The notes beneath the pieces were generated by a model that worked only from the letters and a program-made list of their open reading frames with translations, was not told the DNA's origin and searched no databases. The position numbers were made by a program, and so were the translations under genes. Positions 1-8,160 of a stretch of 64,000 nt of DNA are shown here, piece by piece. The first letter of the stretch is position 1, and every line of letters starts with the position of its first letter. The stretch comes from Brevibacterium aurantiacum. GTDB lineage: Bacteria; Actinomycetota; Actinomycetes; Actinomycetales; Brevibacteriaceae. The stretch is from the NCBI RefSeq assembly GCF_007558825.1, contig NZ_VLTK01000011.1, forward strand, positions 80,765 through 144,764, in the 5' to 3' direction.

Positions 1-528
1 TGGGAGGTTCTCAGCTACAAGTCCGCGAAGTATTCGGTCGAACAACCACTCCTTCTCGGCGCGGCCTTGGGAGGTGCCGACGAGGAACAGCTTGCGGAGA
101 TCTCCAAGTTCGGATTCCCGCTCGGGCAGGCATTCCAGCTTCGCGACGACGTGCTCGGCATCTTCGGCGATCCCGCTGCCACCGGGAAACCAGCCGGCGA
201 TGACATCCGTGAGGGCAAACGCACCGTGCTCATCGCCGAGAGCATGAAGAACCTTCGCCCTGAGCAGGTTCAGGTCATGGCCGAGCGTCTGGGAGACCCG
301 CATCTCTCCGATGACGAGGTCGACGAGTGCGTGGTGATGCTCACCGAATCGGGCGGTCTCGACGCGGTCGAATCCTTCATTCGGACCAAGTACGACGAAG
401 CACTGTCCGTCGTCCGCGAATGGGCGGATAGAGGTGCCCACGCTGACACAACACGGACAACGATCGGCGCCACGGCCCAGAGGCAGCTCGAGGGATTCGC
501 CAAGTCTCTCAGCTATCGGACGAGCTGA
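1..528 (+). CDS. Polyprenyl diphosphate synthase, C-terminal part (start outside window)
   Basis: The frame is open from base 1, so the N-terminal half, including the first Asp-rich motif, lies outside the window; 175 codons are visible. The family condenses isopentenyl diphosphate with allylic diphosphates to make C15-C25 or longer prenyl chains. Seen here: the lysine motif YKSAKYSVEQP near visible residues 6-16, the second Asp-rich motif QLRDDVLGIFGD near 46-57, and the following GKPAGDDIREGKRT block that contacts diphosphate. It faces the Rv2175c-like gene tail to tail. The order matches the Mycobacterium idsA2 - Rv2175c - pknL - aroG region, so an IdsA-type geranylgeranyl or farnesyl diphosphate synthase is most likely. 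Chain length cannot be judged without the N-terminus. Confidence 0.9.
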   Translation, partial: WEVLSYKSAKYSVEQPLLLGAALGGADEEQLAEISKFGFPLGQAFQLRDDVLGIFGDPAATGKPAGDDIREGKRTVLIAESMKNLRPEQVQVMAERLGDPHLSDDEVDECVVMLTESGGLDAVESFIRTKYDEALSVVREWADRGAHADTTRTTIGATAQRQLEGFAKSLSYRTS

Positions 529-561
529 GAGACCCTGCTGAGCGACTAGAAGGCTGAGGTA

Positions 562-912
562 TCAGAAGGCCAGGGCCTGGGCCCGCCGTCTGACCTCTTT
601 GCGATTGCCCGCCCGCAGCAGATCGATGGGACGCCCTGGCAGAGAATCATCCGGGGTGAAGAGCCAGGCGATGGACTCGTGGTCGTCGAAGCCCGCATCC
701 CGCAATGTGCTCAGCGTGCCCTTCAACGGGGTCAGCACCGAGCCGTCGACGAAGAACGCCGTCGGCACCTTCATCACTTTGGGTGTCCCGTGCTTATAGC
801 CGCAGATCGCGCCGTCTTCCAAGAGCCTGCGCACCTGCATGATGCCAAGACCCGTCGACTCGGCGATATCTGGCAATGTGGCCCAATCCTGGACGAGTTC
901 TTCCGTATTCAC
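562..912 (-). CDS. Rv2175c-like winged-helix DNA-binding protein
   Basis: A protein of about 116 residues with an N-terminal helix-turn-helix (LPDIAESTGLGIMQVRRLLE) and a C-terminus RPIDLLRAGNRKEVRRRAQ that closely resembles the end of M. tuberculosis Rv2175c, a DNA-binding protein phosphorylated by the kinase PknL. The kinase gene lies 1.3 kb away in divergent orientation, as in Mycobacterium, so a kinase-substrate relation is plausible (inference). The start is uncertain. I chose the GTG at 912 because a TAGGCT hexamer (920-925) lies 7 nt upstream, the arrangement of a leaderless start. An in-frame GTG at 945 would add 11 residues but has no good ribosome-binding site. Confidence 0.8.
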   Translation of the reverse strand: MNTEELVQDWATLPDIAESTGLGIMQVRRLLEDGAICGYKHGTPKVMKVPTAFFVDGSVLTPLKGTLSTLRDAGFDDHESIAWLFTPDDSLPGRPIDLLRAGNRKEVRRRAQALAF

Positions 913-919
913 ATCCTCA

Positions 920-925
920 AGCCTA
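920..925 (-). promoter_or_regulatory. Candidate -10 box for a leaderless Rv2175c-like mRNA
   Basis: On the minus strand TAGGCT (TAnnnT pattern) is followed by 7 nt and then GTG. This spacing would place the transcription start at or next to the start codon. No clear -35 element was found. Confidence 0.3.
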
Positions 926-1041
926 GCAATATTTGAGAGAAACACCCCGCCATGCGGAGTCGAATGCTCGGGTGCAGGCCGGGCACTCGATAGTCTGGAG
1001 TGTGAAACTTCCCCATCCGATATGAAGTCAACAGGTGACAG

Positions 1042-2187
1042 ATGACACGTATGCGACGGAATCCTCAGGTGCCCGTTACCGCCGCTCCTGACATCCGTGC
1101 TGCTTCAAAGGTGAATTCCACCGGCCCAATTCCGGGACTCACCGACCCCATCCCCACGGATCATGACAACGCTGACCTCGACTTCGCCGAGGCGGCCCCC
1201 TCCCCCCGTACCGACGACCTTGAGAGCTCTCGCGGCACACCGAACGACGCCCCAGCGACGTCATCGGTGACTGCCCCGGGGCCGCAATGGACGTCTGGAA
1301 CAAGCGGCGAGACCATTCCAGTGACTCACGGCGGTCGCACCTACAAAACCAGAGAAGGCGACACTCTGTACGGAGTCGCCAGCAAACATGGCGTTTCCGT
1401 GCCCGCTCTGGCTGAGCTCAATCGCATCTCGCCGCGTCAGAATCTCCATCAGGGTCAGGTGCTGTCCCTGCCTGAGAAGAACGACCTGCCCGATACCGAC
1501 CCTTCGCATGTCGTCGCGCCGGGCGAAACTCTGCCCGGAATCGCCGCCAGACATCAGATGTCGCCCGGCAGCCTGCGTCGTGCGAATTCGATGGGCGACG
1601 ACTCGTTCCTCCAGGTCGGCGAGCTGCTGCTGCTCAGAGATTCGACGGCTCGACGGCATCGCACACCGCCCCAACCACCGACCGATATTCCGCGCGTCGC
1701 CACGAGCGCACAGGTCGAGGGCATCAGGCCCACTGTGCTCGCAGCCGCACGACTGAACAAATTCACTCTCCTGCAGAGAACACATCCGGCACCAGCCCAG
1801 GCCCGATTCATCATTGCATCCATCGCCGAAGAACTCGGAGCCGACCCGGCACTGATGCAGGCGGTTGCCGCGCAGGAATCAGGTTTCCAGCACACCACGG
1901 TCTCGGCTGGGAATGCCATCGGCATCATGCAGGTCACTCCTCGATCGGGCAGGTGGGCCAGTGACATCGTCGGCCGCAGTCTCAATCTCCTTGATCTCGG
2001 CGACAACATCGTTGCGGGCACCGTCATCCTGGGGTGGCTGATCGAAACTGCAGAATCGGAGAACGAGGCGCTGGCCGGCTACTATCAGGATCTTCGCTCC
2101 GTGAGGTCCGAGGGATTGCTGCCCGAGACGAAAGCCTTCGTCCGCGCCGTTCAAATGCAGCGACAGCGAATGCAGGAGGCGCTATGA
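1042..2187 (+). CDS. LysM-domain lytic transglycosylase
   Basis: A 381-residue cell-wall enzyme. Two LysM peptidoglycan-binding domains are visible, near residues 98-143 (YKTREGDTLYGVASKHGVS) and 154-199 (HVVAPGETLPGIAARHQMS). A C-terminal SLT domain lies near 250-375, with the probable catalytic Glu279 in AVAAQESGF and the GIMQVTP motif typical of soluble lytic transglycosylases, which cleave the MurNAc-GlcNAc bond with 1,6-anhydro product formation. The N-terminus is basic and Pro/Ser-rich and shows no convincing signal peptide, which is odd for a secreted enzyme. The start at 1042 is preceded by AGGTGAC. The stop overlaps the kinase start as ATGA, so the two are translationally coupled, and the kinase may control this hydrolase (inference). 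Confidence 0.88.
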   Translation: MTRMRRNPQVPVTAAPDIRAASKVNSTGPIPGLTDPIPTDHDNADLDFAEAAPSPRTDDLESSRGTPNDAPATSSVTAPGPQWTSGTSGETIPVTHGGRTYKTREGDTLYGVASKHGVSVPALAELNRISPRQNLHQGQVLSLPEKNDLPDTDPSHVVAPGETLPGIAARHQMSPGSLRRANSMGDDSFLQVGELLLLRDSTARRHRTPPQPPTDIPRVATSAQVEGIRPTVLAAARLNKFTLLQRTHPAPAQARFIIASIAEELGADPALMQAVAAQESGFQHTTVSAGNAIGIMQVTPRSGRWASDIVGRSLNLLDLGDNIVAGTVILGWLIETAESENEALAGYYQDLRSVRSEGLLPETKAFVRAVQMQRQRMQEAL

Positions 2188-4286
2188 GTGCCCGCACGGA
2201 TCCGCTCATCGGCACCATTCTCAATGACCGGTACAGCATCGACGCGAAGATCGCGCGCGGTGGAATGGCCATGGTCTACCGCGGCACAGATCTGCGCCTT
2301 GACCGTGAGATCGCAATCAAGGTCATGCATGACCACCTCATCAGCGACGACACCTTCGTCGAAAGGTTCCGACGCGAGGCCATCAACGCCGGACGGCTGA
2401 CCCACCCGAATCTCGTGGCTATCCATGACCAGGCCCGCGACGGCGACACGGTCTATCTTGTGATGGAGTACCTGCCGTCGGTGACTCTGCGCCGCGAGCT
2501 CAAGCACCGGGGCACCTTCACTCCGCGTCAGGCGATCGTCGTCCTCGATGCGATCCTCGCCGCACTCGAAGCAGTCCATTCCACGGGAATCATCCATCGC
2601 GATCTCAAACCCGACAACGTACTCCTCGGCACCGATGGTCAGGTCAAGCTCGCGGACTTCGGCTTGGCGCGCGCCGTCACCACCGCGACGACGACCAAGA
2701 CTCTGATCGGCACCGTCGGATATGTGGCGCCTGAGCTCGTCACGCGTACTGGTGCGGATATCCGCACCGACCTCTACACGGTCGGCATCATGTTCTACGA
2801 GATGCTCACCGGGATGCAGCCGTATACGGATGAAGTCCCCATCCAAGTCGCCTACCGCCACGTACATGATTCCGTACCGCCTCCGTCAGACCAGGTCGCC
2901 GGACTGAGTCCGCGCCTCGACGCCCTGGTGCTGTGGGCGACGTCGAAGGATCCCGCCGACCGTCCCGATGACGCCGCGCAGTTCCGTCATGCCCTTGCCG
3001 AGGCCCGCTCCGAGATGAGCGAGAGCGAACTCGACCTCGGCGATCCCAATGTCGTACCCGGTGAGCACTCCCCCGCACTGACAGCGAGCATCGATCTCGG
3101 AGCTGAAGCTCCGAAGGAGAAGAGATCGCGCACCGACGAGATCCCCTACCTCGAGAACGACGAAGACAACGAGAACGCCGAGGCGAACCACTCCGATACT
3201 GACACCGACCAAGAGTCTGGTGCGGCGGGCACAAACGCAGCGGCTGGTGCCGCAGGCATCGGTGCCGCTGGTGTGGGTGCGGCTGGTGTGGGTGCGGCTG
3301 GTGCCGCTGCCGTATCAGAGGCAGACGATACGGGGAGCTCCTCCGACGGTGCGTCCCAGGAGAACACCGATCACGGTGACGAGAACGAACCCGAGCACGG
3401 CGAAGACAAGGCCGATGAGAAGACCACAGTCGCGGCGGCTGCAGGCACAGCCTCGGCAACTGCAGCACCGGCCCGTCGACGCAGACGACGACTGGCTGCA
3501 ACCGTCGGCGCGGCGTTGCTCGTGCTCGCCCTTGTGGCCTGGCTGGTCATCGCAAACCTTCCCGCGCCCACCTCGATCGTGCCTGCCCAGCTGGCGGGCA
3601 AGGACCTTGACAAGGTGACCACGCAGATCGAGGACACCGGTCTCGACGCTCAGCCGAAGGAAGTCTTCGATGACAGCGTCCCAGCTGGTGTCGTCATCGG
3701 GACCGACCCGGTGGGCGGATCCGAACTTGCCCCGGACTCGACCGTCACGGTCGTCGTGTCCAAGGGCGAAGAGATGTTCGCCGTTCCCAAGCTTGAAGGT
3801 CTCAGCGCCGACGAGGCCGAGGCCGCACTGAAGAAGGCCGAGTTGAAGCTCGGCAAGGTGGACGAAGAGTACAGCGATTCGGTCGACAACGACGATGTCA
3901 TCAAAGCGTCGAAGAAACCAGGCGAGGATCTGTCCAAGGGCACCGAGGTCGATCTCGTCGTGTCCAAGGGTGTCGAGCCGACTCCCGTGCCCAATGTCGA
4001 GGGCCTGACCTTCGAAGCCGCATATGCGACCTTGGCCAAACGCGGATTCCGTGTGGGCAAGGACGAGGTCTTCTCCGACGACATCCCCAAGGGCAAAGTG
4101 GTCTCACAGTGGCCGAAGAGCTCTGAGGCGAAACCCTATGACTCTCTCATCATCGTCCGCGTCTCCAAGGGCAAGGAGAAGAAGGAAGAGTCCAAGGACG
4201 ACAAGAAGGACGAAAAGAAGGACGAAAAGAAGAAGGACGACGCCAAGGACAGCAAAAAGGACGAAGATAAGAAGAAGGACGACTGA
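2184..4286 (+). CDS. pknL: PASTA-domain membrane Ser/Thr protein kinase (PknL/PknB type)
   Basis: A 700-residue transmembrane kinase. The cytoplasmic kinase domain (about residues 10-275) has the Gly-rich loop ARGGMAMVY, Lys46 in AIKVM, the catalytic loop IIHRDLKPDN, DFGLA and GTVGYVAPE. A long acidic linker with a Gly-Ala repeat (AAGVGAAGVGAAG) follows. One transmembrane helix (about 437-458) after an RRRRRR stop-transfer stretch leads to three extracellular PASTA domains (about 460-660), which bind peptidoglycan fragments or lipid II in this family. The protein ends in about 37 residues of almost only Lys, Asp and Glu, unusual after the last PASTA domain. The start at 2184 overlaps the transglycosylase stop (ATGA); a longer in-frame reading from 2034 would only re-read the upstream gene. 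The order relative to the Rv2175c-like gene and aroG matches M. tuberculosis pknL. Confidence 0.92.
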   Translation: MSARTDPLIGTILNDRYSIDAKIARGGMAMVYRGTDLRLDREIAIKVMHDHLISDDTFVERFRREAINAGRLTHPNLVAIHDQARDGDTVYLVMEYLPSVTLRRELKHRGTFTPRQAIVVLDAILAALEAVHSTGIIHRDLKPDNVLLGTDGQVKLADFGLARAVTTATTTKTLIGTVGYVAPELVTRTGADIRTDLYTVGIMFYEMLTGMQPYTDEVPIQVAYRHVHDSVPPPSDQVAGLSPRLDALVLWATSKDPADRPDDAAQFRHALAEARSEMSESELDLGDPNVVPGEHSPALTASIDLGAEAPKEKRSRTDEIPYLENDEDNENAEANHSDTDTDQESGAAGTNAAAGAAGIGAAGVGAAGVGAAGAAAVSEADDTGSSSDGASQENTDHGDENEPEHGEDKADEKTTVAAAAGTASATAAPARRRRRRLAATVGAALLVLALVAWLVIANLPAPTSIVPAQLAGKDLDKVTTQIEDTGLDAQPKEVFDDSVPAGVVIGTDPVGGSELAPDSTVTVVVSKGEEMFAVPKLEGLSADEAEAALKKAELKLGKVDEEYSDSVDNDDVIKASKKPGEDLSKGTEVDLVVSKGVEPTPVPNVEGLTFEAAYATLAKRGFRVGKDEVFSDDIPKGKVVSQWPKSSEAKPYDSLIIVRVSKGKEKKEESKDDKKDEKKDEKKKDDAKDSKKDEDKKKDD

Positions 4287-4347
4287 TCTGGTCGATCAGG
4301 ACCCTTCCCCGCTGCAAGTCTTTTCCAGAAGCCGAATGAAATAGCAG

Positions 4348-4376
4348 GTGGCCGTGCGATTCGTTCGCACGGCCAC
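4348..4376. terminator. Hairpin between convergent pknL and aroG
   Basis: A perfect 12-bp inverted repeat (GTGGCCGTGCGA / TCGCACGGCCAC) with a 5-nt loop lies between the convergent kinase and aroG stops. Neither side has a strong T-run (plus strand: ATGTTTAG). It probably serves as a bidirectional terminator. Confidence 0.65.
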
Positions 4377-4430
4377 ATGTTTAGCTGTTGTCTGAGAAGA
4401 CGAGTCGACGCCTGTCAGCCGACACCCGGA

Positions 4431-5825
4431 TCAGTTGCGACGAGTCAGGTACTCCGCGACCTGGAAGGCCATCTCGAGAGACTGGTCGTGATTGAGACGA
4501 GGATCGACGAGTGTCTCATAGCGACGGCGCAGCCCCTCGTCGTCGATCTCGGTCGCTCCGCCCATGATCTCTGTGACGTCGTCACCGGTGAGTTCGATGT
4601 GCAGTCCGCCCGGAATGGTCCCAGCTTCCTGGTGGGCGCTGAAGAATCCTTCGACTTCGGCCATGACATCTTCGAATCGGCGGGTCTTGTACCCGGTATT
4701 CGAGGTGATGGTGTTGCCGTGCATTGGATCGCAGACCCAGGTCACGTGCGGCAGGCGGTCACCGACTCCGGCAAGCAGCTTCGGCAGCGCCTCGGTGATC
4801 TTCCCTGCGCCCATGCGAGTCACGAAAGTCAGCCGGCCGGGCTCGGCACTCGGGTCGAGCTTCTCAGCTAGTGCCAGTGCTTCGTCCGCGGTGGCCGTCG
4901 GACCGAGCTTGACGCCGATAGGATTGCGGACCTTCGACAGGAAGTCCACGTGGGCTCCGTCGACGTCACGGGTGCGTTCGCCGATCCACAGGAAATGTCC
5001 GGACACGTCGTATGCTTCGCCTGTCCGCGAGTCGATCCGCGTCAGTGCACGTTCGTATTCGAGCAGAAGAGCCTCATGAGCGGCGTAGAACTCGGTAGTC
5101 CTCAACGCATCGAAGTCAGCGCCGCAAGCGTCCATGAAGCGGATGGCACGATCGATCTCGCGCGCAGTCTGCTCATAGCGCTGGTAGCCCGGGTTCGATG
5201 TCAGGAATCCGCGATTCCACTCGTGGACGAGGCGCAGGTCTGCGAAACCACCCTGAGTGAAGGCACGGATGAGATTGAGCGTGGACGCAGAGACATGGTA
5301 TCCCTGCAGCAGTCTCGCTGGATCGTGACGGCGTGACTCCTCGGTGAACTCATAGCCGTTGACGATGTCGCCGCGGTATGAGGGAAGCGTGACGCCGTCG
5401 CGCGTCTCCATATCCGCGGACCGGGGTTTGGCAAACTGGCCGGCCATGCGACCGATCTTGACGACCGGCATCGAACCGCCGTAGGTGAGCACCGCCGCCA
5501 TCTGCAGCACAGTCTGCACTCGGGCGCGGATCTTGTCAGCTTGAGCGCCGGCAAAGGACTCGGCGCAGTCGCCACCGGCTAGGACGAAGGCCTCGCCACG
5601 AGAAGCAGCTGCAATTCGCTGTTTGAGGACGTCGGCCTCGCCCGCGAAGACCAGCGGAGGAGAGCTGCGCAGACTGGTCAGCGAATCGTCGAGGGCCTGG
5701 CCATCGAGATAGGTCGGCTGCTGCTGCGGATTCATCTCACGCCAGTCGTCTAGACCGCTGAGATCGTTCGTGCCCGCTGGGGCGCTGTCCCTGTTGGCGA
5801 ATACCGGATCGATATGGAGGCTCAC
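4431..5825 (-). CDS. aroG: Class II 3-deoxy-D-arabino-heptulosonate 7-phosphate synthase
   Basis: A 464-residue class II (plant/mycobacterial type) DAHP synthase, which condenses phosphoenolpyruvate with erythrose 4-phosphate as the first step of the shikimate pathway. Family motifs visible include FVLAGGDCAESF near the N-terminus, GRMAGQFAKPRS, RNPIGVKLGPT, and WVCDPMHGNT near the C-terminus, which carry substrate and metal ligands. Length matches M. tuberculosis Rv2178c. The start is GTG at 5825. A gap of only 10 nt separates it from the BFN-domain gene upstream, so it may share a transcript with gcvH, the FHA gene and the BFN gene. In Mycobacterium aroG and gcvH/garA are in different places, so their junction here is lineage-specific (from memory). 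Confidence 0.95.
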   Translation of the reverse strand: MSLHIDPVFANRDSAPAGTNDLSGLDDWREMNPQQQPTYLDGQALDDSLTSLRSSPPLVFAGEADVLKQRIAAASRGEAFVLAGGDCAESFAGAQADKIRARVQTVLQMAAVLTYGGSMPVVKIGRMAGQFAKPRSADMETRDGVTLPSYRGDIVNGYEFTEESRRHDPARLLQGYHVSASTLNLIRAFTQGGFADLRLVHEWNRGFLTSNPGYQRYEQTAREIDRAIRFMDACGADFDALRTTEFYAAHEALLLEYERALTRIDSRTGEAYDVSGHFLWIGERTRDVDGAHVDFLSKVRNPIGVKLGPTATADEALALAEKLDPSAEPGRLTFVTRMGAGKITEALPKLLAGVGDRLPHVTWVCDPMHGNTITSNTGYKTRRFEDVMAEVEGFFSAHQEAGTIPGGLHIELTGDDVTEIMGGATEIDDEGLRRRYETLVDPRLNHDQSLEMAFQVAEYLTRRN

Positions 5826-5835
5826 AATCGTTCTT

Positions 5836-6321
5836 TCATGGTGTTTCGGTACCGGTTTCGAAGTCCTCGGCAGAGACGTTGTCGAGGAAGTCCCGGAACT
5901 GGGCCACTTCCTCTTCGTCAGCCGCTGGTGCTTCGATTCCGGACTCTTCGAGAAGTTCTGAATCGACGTAGACGGGACACTGTGCCGTGAGAGCCAGTGT
6001 CACCGCGTCAGATGGTCGTGCCGAGATCGACTTTCCATCGTTCGTATGAAGTTCGGCCAGGAATATCTGCCCATCGCGGCCGGTGATTGTCACGTCGGAC
6101 AATGATGCCTCATATGCTTCGAGCGTGTCGAGCAGCAGCGCATGTGCCATCGGTCGCGGCGGGGTCAGGCCCCGCTGCGCGATCGAGAGTGCATTTGCTT
6201 CGATGGCTCCGACCCATATCGGCAGATAGTAGGCCGGTTCAGTTGCTTTGAGCAAAAGGATCGGCTGGTTGGCTGGCATCTCGATGCGAACACCAACAAC
6301 CTCAACTTCGATGTTTGACAT
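5836..6321 (-). CDS. Bifunctional nuclease (BFN/DUF151) family protein
   Basis: A 161-residue protein with the conserved BFN/DUF151 core: an N-terminal strand set (VEVVGVRIEMPANQPILLLK), YLPIWVGAIEANAL, then RPMAHALLLDTLEA and the typical ISARPSDAVTLALTAQCPVY. Family members have been assigned DNase/RNase activity in plants, but the bacterial role is not settled. In Mycobacterium the homologue Rv1829 sits just after gcvH - garA - a MerR-type regulator; here the MerR gene is absent and this gene follows the FHA gene after about 10 nt. The C-terminal acidic tail is variable in the family. Confidence 0.85.
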   Translation of the reverse strand: MSNIEVEVVGVRIEMPANQPILLLKATEPAYYLPIWVGAIEANALSIAQRGLTPPRPMAHALLLDTLEAYEASLSDVTITGRDGQIFLAELHTNDGKSISARPSDAVTLALTAQCPVYVDSELLEESGIEAPAADEEEVAQFRDFLDNVSAEDFETGTETP

Positions 6322-6331
6322 TATCCCCCGG

Positions 6332-7351
6332 TCAGGAGCGCGGACGCTGCTGGAAAATCATCCGGAACTTGCCGATCTGCACATCGGCTCCGTTCTGCAG
6401 TTCAATGGAATCGATGAGCTGACGGCCCACATAGGTTCCGTTGAGCGACCCGGTGTCGCGAAGCGTGAATCCGCTTGGAGTTCGAATGAACTCGGCGTGC
6501 TTGCGCGAGACTGTGACATCGTCAAGGAAGATGTCCGCATTCGGGCTGCGACCCACCGTCACCACATCTGTGTCGAGCAGAATCTGCGAACCCGAGTCCG
6601 GGCCCGAGACGACGACGAGCAGCGCATCTGTGTCCTGTAGACCTTCAAGGTCGGGCACTGGGTGAATCTCGCCGGTATGCGGATCCAGAATTCCATGGAA
6701 CTGCTGGCTGCCGGAATCGTTGGAGACCGGCGCGTCGTTGCCGTACTGCTGGCCCTGACCGTTCCCGTTGTACGGGTTCTGGCCCCGGCTGCCATACTGC
6801 GGCTGGCTGCCATACTGCGGCTGATTGCCCTGACCGTTTGGATCCTGTGGAATATAGCCACCGCCCTGGGGCTGATTGCCCTGAGGAGGGTACTGACCCT
6901 GATCCTGCTGGTGCTGAGGCTGTCGATATGAAGGCTGCTGGCCCTGTTGATATGGAGGCTGCTGACCGTTGTTGTACTGACCCGGCTGCCCCTGGTTCTG
7001 CTGGGCACCATACTGACCGTAGCCTGGCTGCTGCGCGCTGTTCTGCTGCGGAGCATTGCCGTACTGCGGTGCCTGCGATCCGTTGTTCACGGGCTGCTGA
7101 CCGTAGGGAGGTGTCTCCTGCGAAGCCGGTCCGCCCTGCGGCTGTGACTGGGCATAGTTCTGGGCGTTGCCCTGGCTGCCGCCGCCGTTCTGACCGTGTG
7201 GGTCGACCAGCGGGTTGTGACGCGTCTCGGGGTCCCTGCTCTCATCGCCATTGCCGGCGCCGAACGGAAACTTCTTCGATTGCGGCACTTGACCGTTGTC
7301 ATACCAGGTCTGCGAGGGGTTGGGACGACCTTGATCGTTATTCTGCGACAT
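6332..7351 (-). CDS. FHA-domain protein with long Gln/Gly/Tyr-rich N-terminus (GarA/OdhI position)
   Basis: A 339-residue protein. The C-terminal ~85 residues form an FHA domain that binds phosphothreonine: VTVGRSPNADIFL, SRKHAEF and GSLNGTYVG supply the usual Gly-Arg, Ser, His and Asn-Gly-Thr contacts. Residues ~40-215 are low complexity, dominated by Gln, Gly, Tyr, Pro and Asn (QPQYGSQPQYGS type). Position next to gcvH suggests GarA/OdhI, the inhibitor of 2-oxoglutarate dehydrogenase, but the N-terminal ETTSV phosphoacceptor motif that I know from those proteins is not seen, and typical GarA is about 160 residues. It may be a GarA relative with a different partner, or one of the Fha scaffold proteins. 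The start overlaps the gcvH stop by one base (TAATG) behind GGAGG. Confidence 0.85.
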   Translation of the reverse strand: MSQNNDQGRPNPSQTWYDNGQVPQSKKFPFGAGNGDESRDPETRHNPLVDPHGQNGGGSQGNAQNYAQSQPQGGPASQETPPYGQQPVNNGSQAPQYGNAPQQNSAQQPGYGQYGAQQNQGQPGQYNNGQQPPYQQGQQPSYRQPQHQQDQGQYPPQGNQPQGGGYIPQDPNGQGNQPQYGSQPQYGSRGQNPYNGNGQGQQYGNDAPVSNDSGSQQFHGILDPHTGEIHPVPDLEGLQDTDALLVVVSGPDSGSQILLDTDVVTVGRSPNADIFLDDVTVSRKHAEFIRTPSGFTLRDTGSLNGTYVGRQLIDSIELQNGADVQIGKFRMIFQQRPRS

Positions 7352-7755
7352 TACGCCTCCTCGCTCTTAATGAGCTCTTGGTACTGCTCGCTGTCCAACA
7401 GCGCGTCGACCTGCTCTGGATCACTGAGTTCGACGAGATACATCCAACCGTCCTGGAATGGGGATGAATTCACGGTCTCGGGAGCGTCGTCGAGTCCTTC
7501 GTTGACTTCCGTGACCGAACCGGACACGGGTGCGATGAGATCGGACACGCTCTTCGTGCTCTCAACCTCACCACAGGATTCTCCAGCAGTGGTCTTATCG
7601 CCGACATCAGGAAGATCGACATACACGACATCACCCAGCTGTTCCTGGGCAAAATCGGTGATACCCACCCGCACAACTGCACTGTTGTCCGTGGTCTCGA
7701 CCCATTCGTGGTCGCGCGAGTATCGCAAGGACACTGGATAATCCAGGTTTGCCAT
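7351..7755 (-). CDS. gcvH: Glycine cleavage system H protein
   Basis: A 134-residue lipoyl carrier of the glycine cleavage system. It shuttles the aminomethyl group between the P, T and L proteins. The lipoyl-lysine is Lys68 in EVESTKSVSDL; HEWV near residue 16 and GITDFAQEQLGDVVYVDLP are standard family blocks. Length is normal. The start ATG at 7755 follows AGAGGAG with a 5-nt gap. No gcvP or gcvT is adjacent, so H is encoded apart from its partners, as in Mycobacterium (Rv1826). It leads a minus-strand run into the FHA and BFN genes. Confidence 0.95.
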   Translation of the reverse strand: MANLDYPVSLRYSRDHEWVETTDNSAVVRVGITDFAQEQLGDVVYVDLPDVGDKTTAGESCGEVESTKSVSDLIAPVSGSVTEVNEGLDDAPETVNSSPFQDGWMYLVELSDPEQVDALLDSEQYQELIKSEEA

Positions 7756-7785
7756 GTCGACTCCTCTTAGCTTGTTGGTCCTCCA

Positions 7786-7816
7786 AGCATAGCCGCCTGA
7801 GGTGGTTTCATAACAA
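7786..7816 (-). promoter_or_regulatory. Candidate gcvH promoter
   Basis: On the minus strand TTGTTA (7816-7811) and TATGCT (7791-7786) are separated by 19 nt, just upstream of the gcvH ribosome-binding site. The spacing is long, so this is tentative. Confidence 0.3.
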
Positions 7817-7925
7817 TCACGAAACAGAAATGTTACCGATCCTCGGGACCAGCCCAGGCTCGCACCCGCCTCTCACGTGACTACCTGGGATGATACCCGT
7901 TTTTTCGAGGTCACGAAACGCGGTT

Positions 7926-7953
7926 TTGGCACTTGGCCGGGGATCGTTATAGG
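7926..7953 (+). promoter_or_regulatory. Candidate promoter of tRNA-Pro
   Basis: TTGGCA at 7926-7931 and TATAGG at 7948-7953 are separated by 16 nt and end 34 nt before the mature tRNA 5' end, a plausible tRNA promoter with a short 5' leader. Confidence 0.55.
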
Positions 7954-7987
7954 CTGGGTCTCGTTGCTTTCCGAAGCAGCACGGAAA

Positions 7988-8061
7988 CGGGCTATAGCGC
8001 AGCTTGGTAGCGCGCTTCACTGGGGGTGAAGAGGTCGTGGGTTCAAATCCCGCTAGCCCGA
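7988..8061 (+). tRNA. tRNA-Pro (anticodon GGG)
   Basis: A complete cloverleaf can be folded: acceptor stem CGGGCTA/TAGCCCG, D-arm GCGC-AGCTTGGTA-GCGC, anticodon stem CTTCA/TGAAG with loop CTGGGGG giving anticodon GGG, and T-arm with GGTTCAAATCC. The discriminator base is A8061. The 3' CCA is not fully encoded (ACCG follows). GGG reads CCC and CCT proline codons. Confidence 0.95.
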
Positions 8062-8069
8062 CCGTGTGA

Positions 8070-8112
8070 TGTGTCGCGACATCGTTCCTACGATGTCGCG
8101 GCACATTTCTCA
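8070..8112 (+). terminator. Rho-independent terminator of tRNA-Pro
   Basis: A 15-bp inverted repeat with one G-T wobble (TGTGTCGCGACATCG / CGATGTCGCGGCACA) and the 6-nt loop TTCCTA is followed by TTTCTCATTT, directly after the tRNA. Confidence 0.8.
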
Positions 8113-8160
8113 TTTCTGGCCCGGGTCTGTCTCGCGTCATCGTGCCGGTCATGTCCTACG

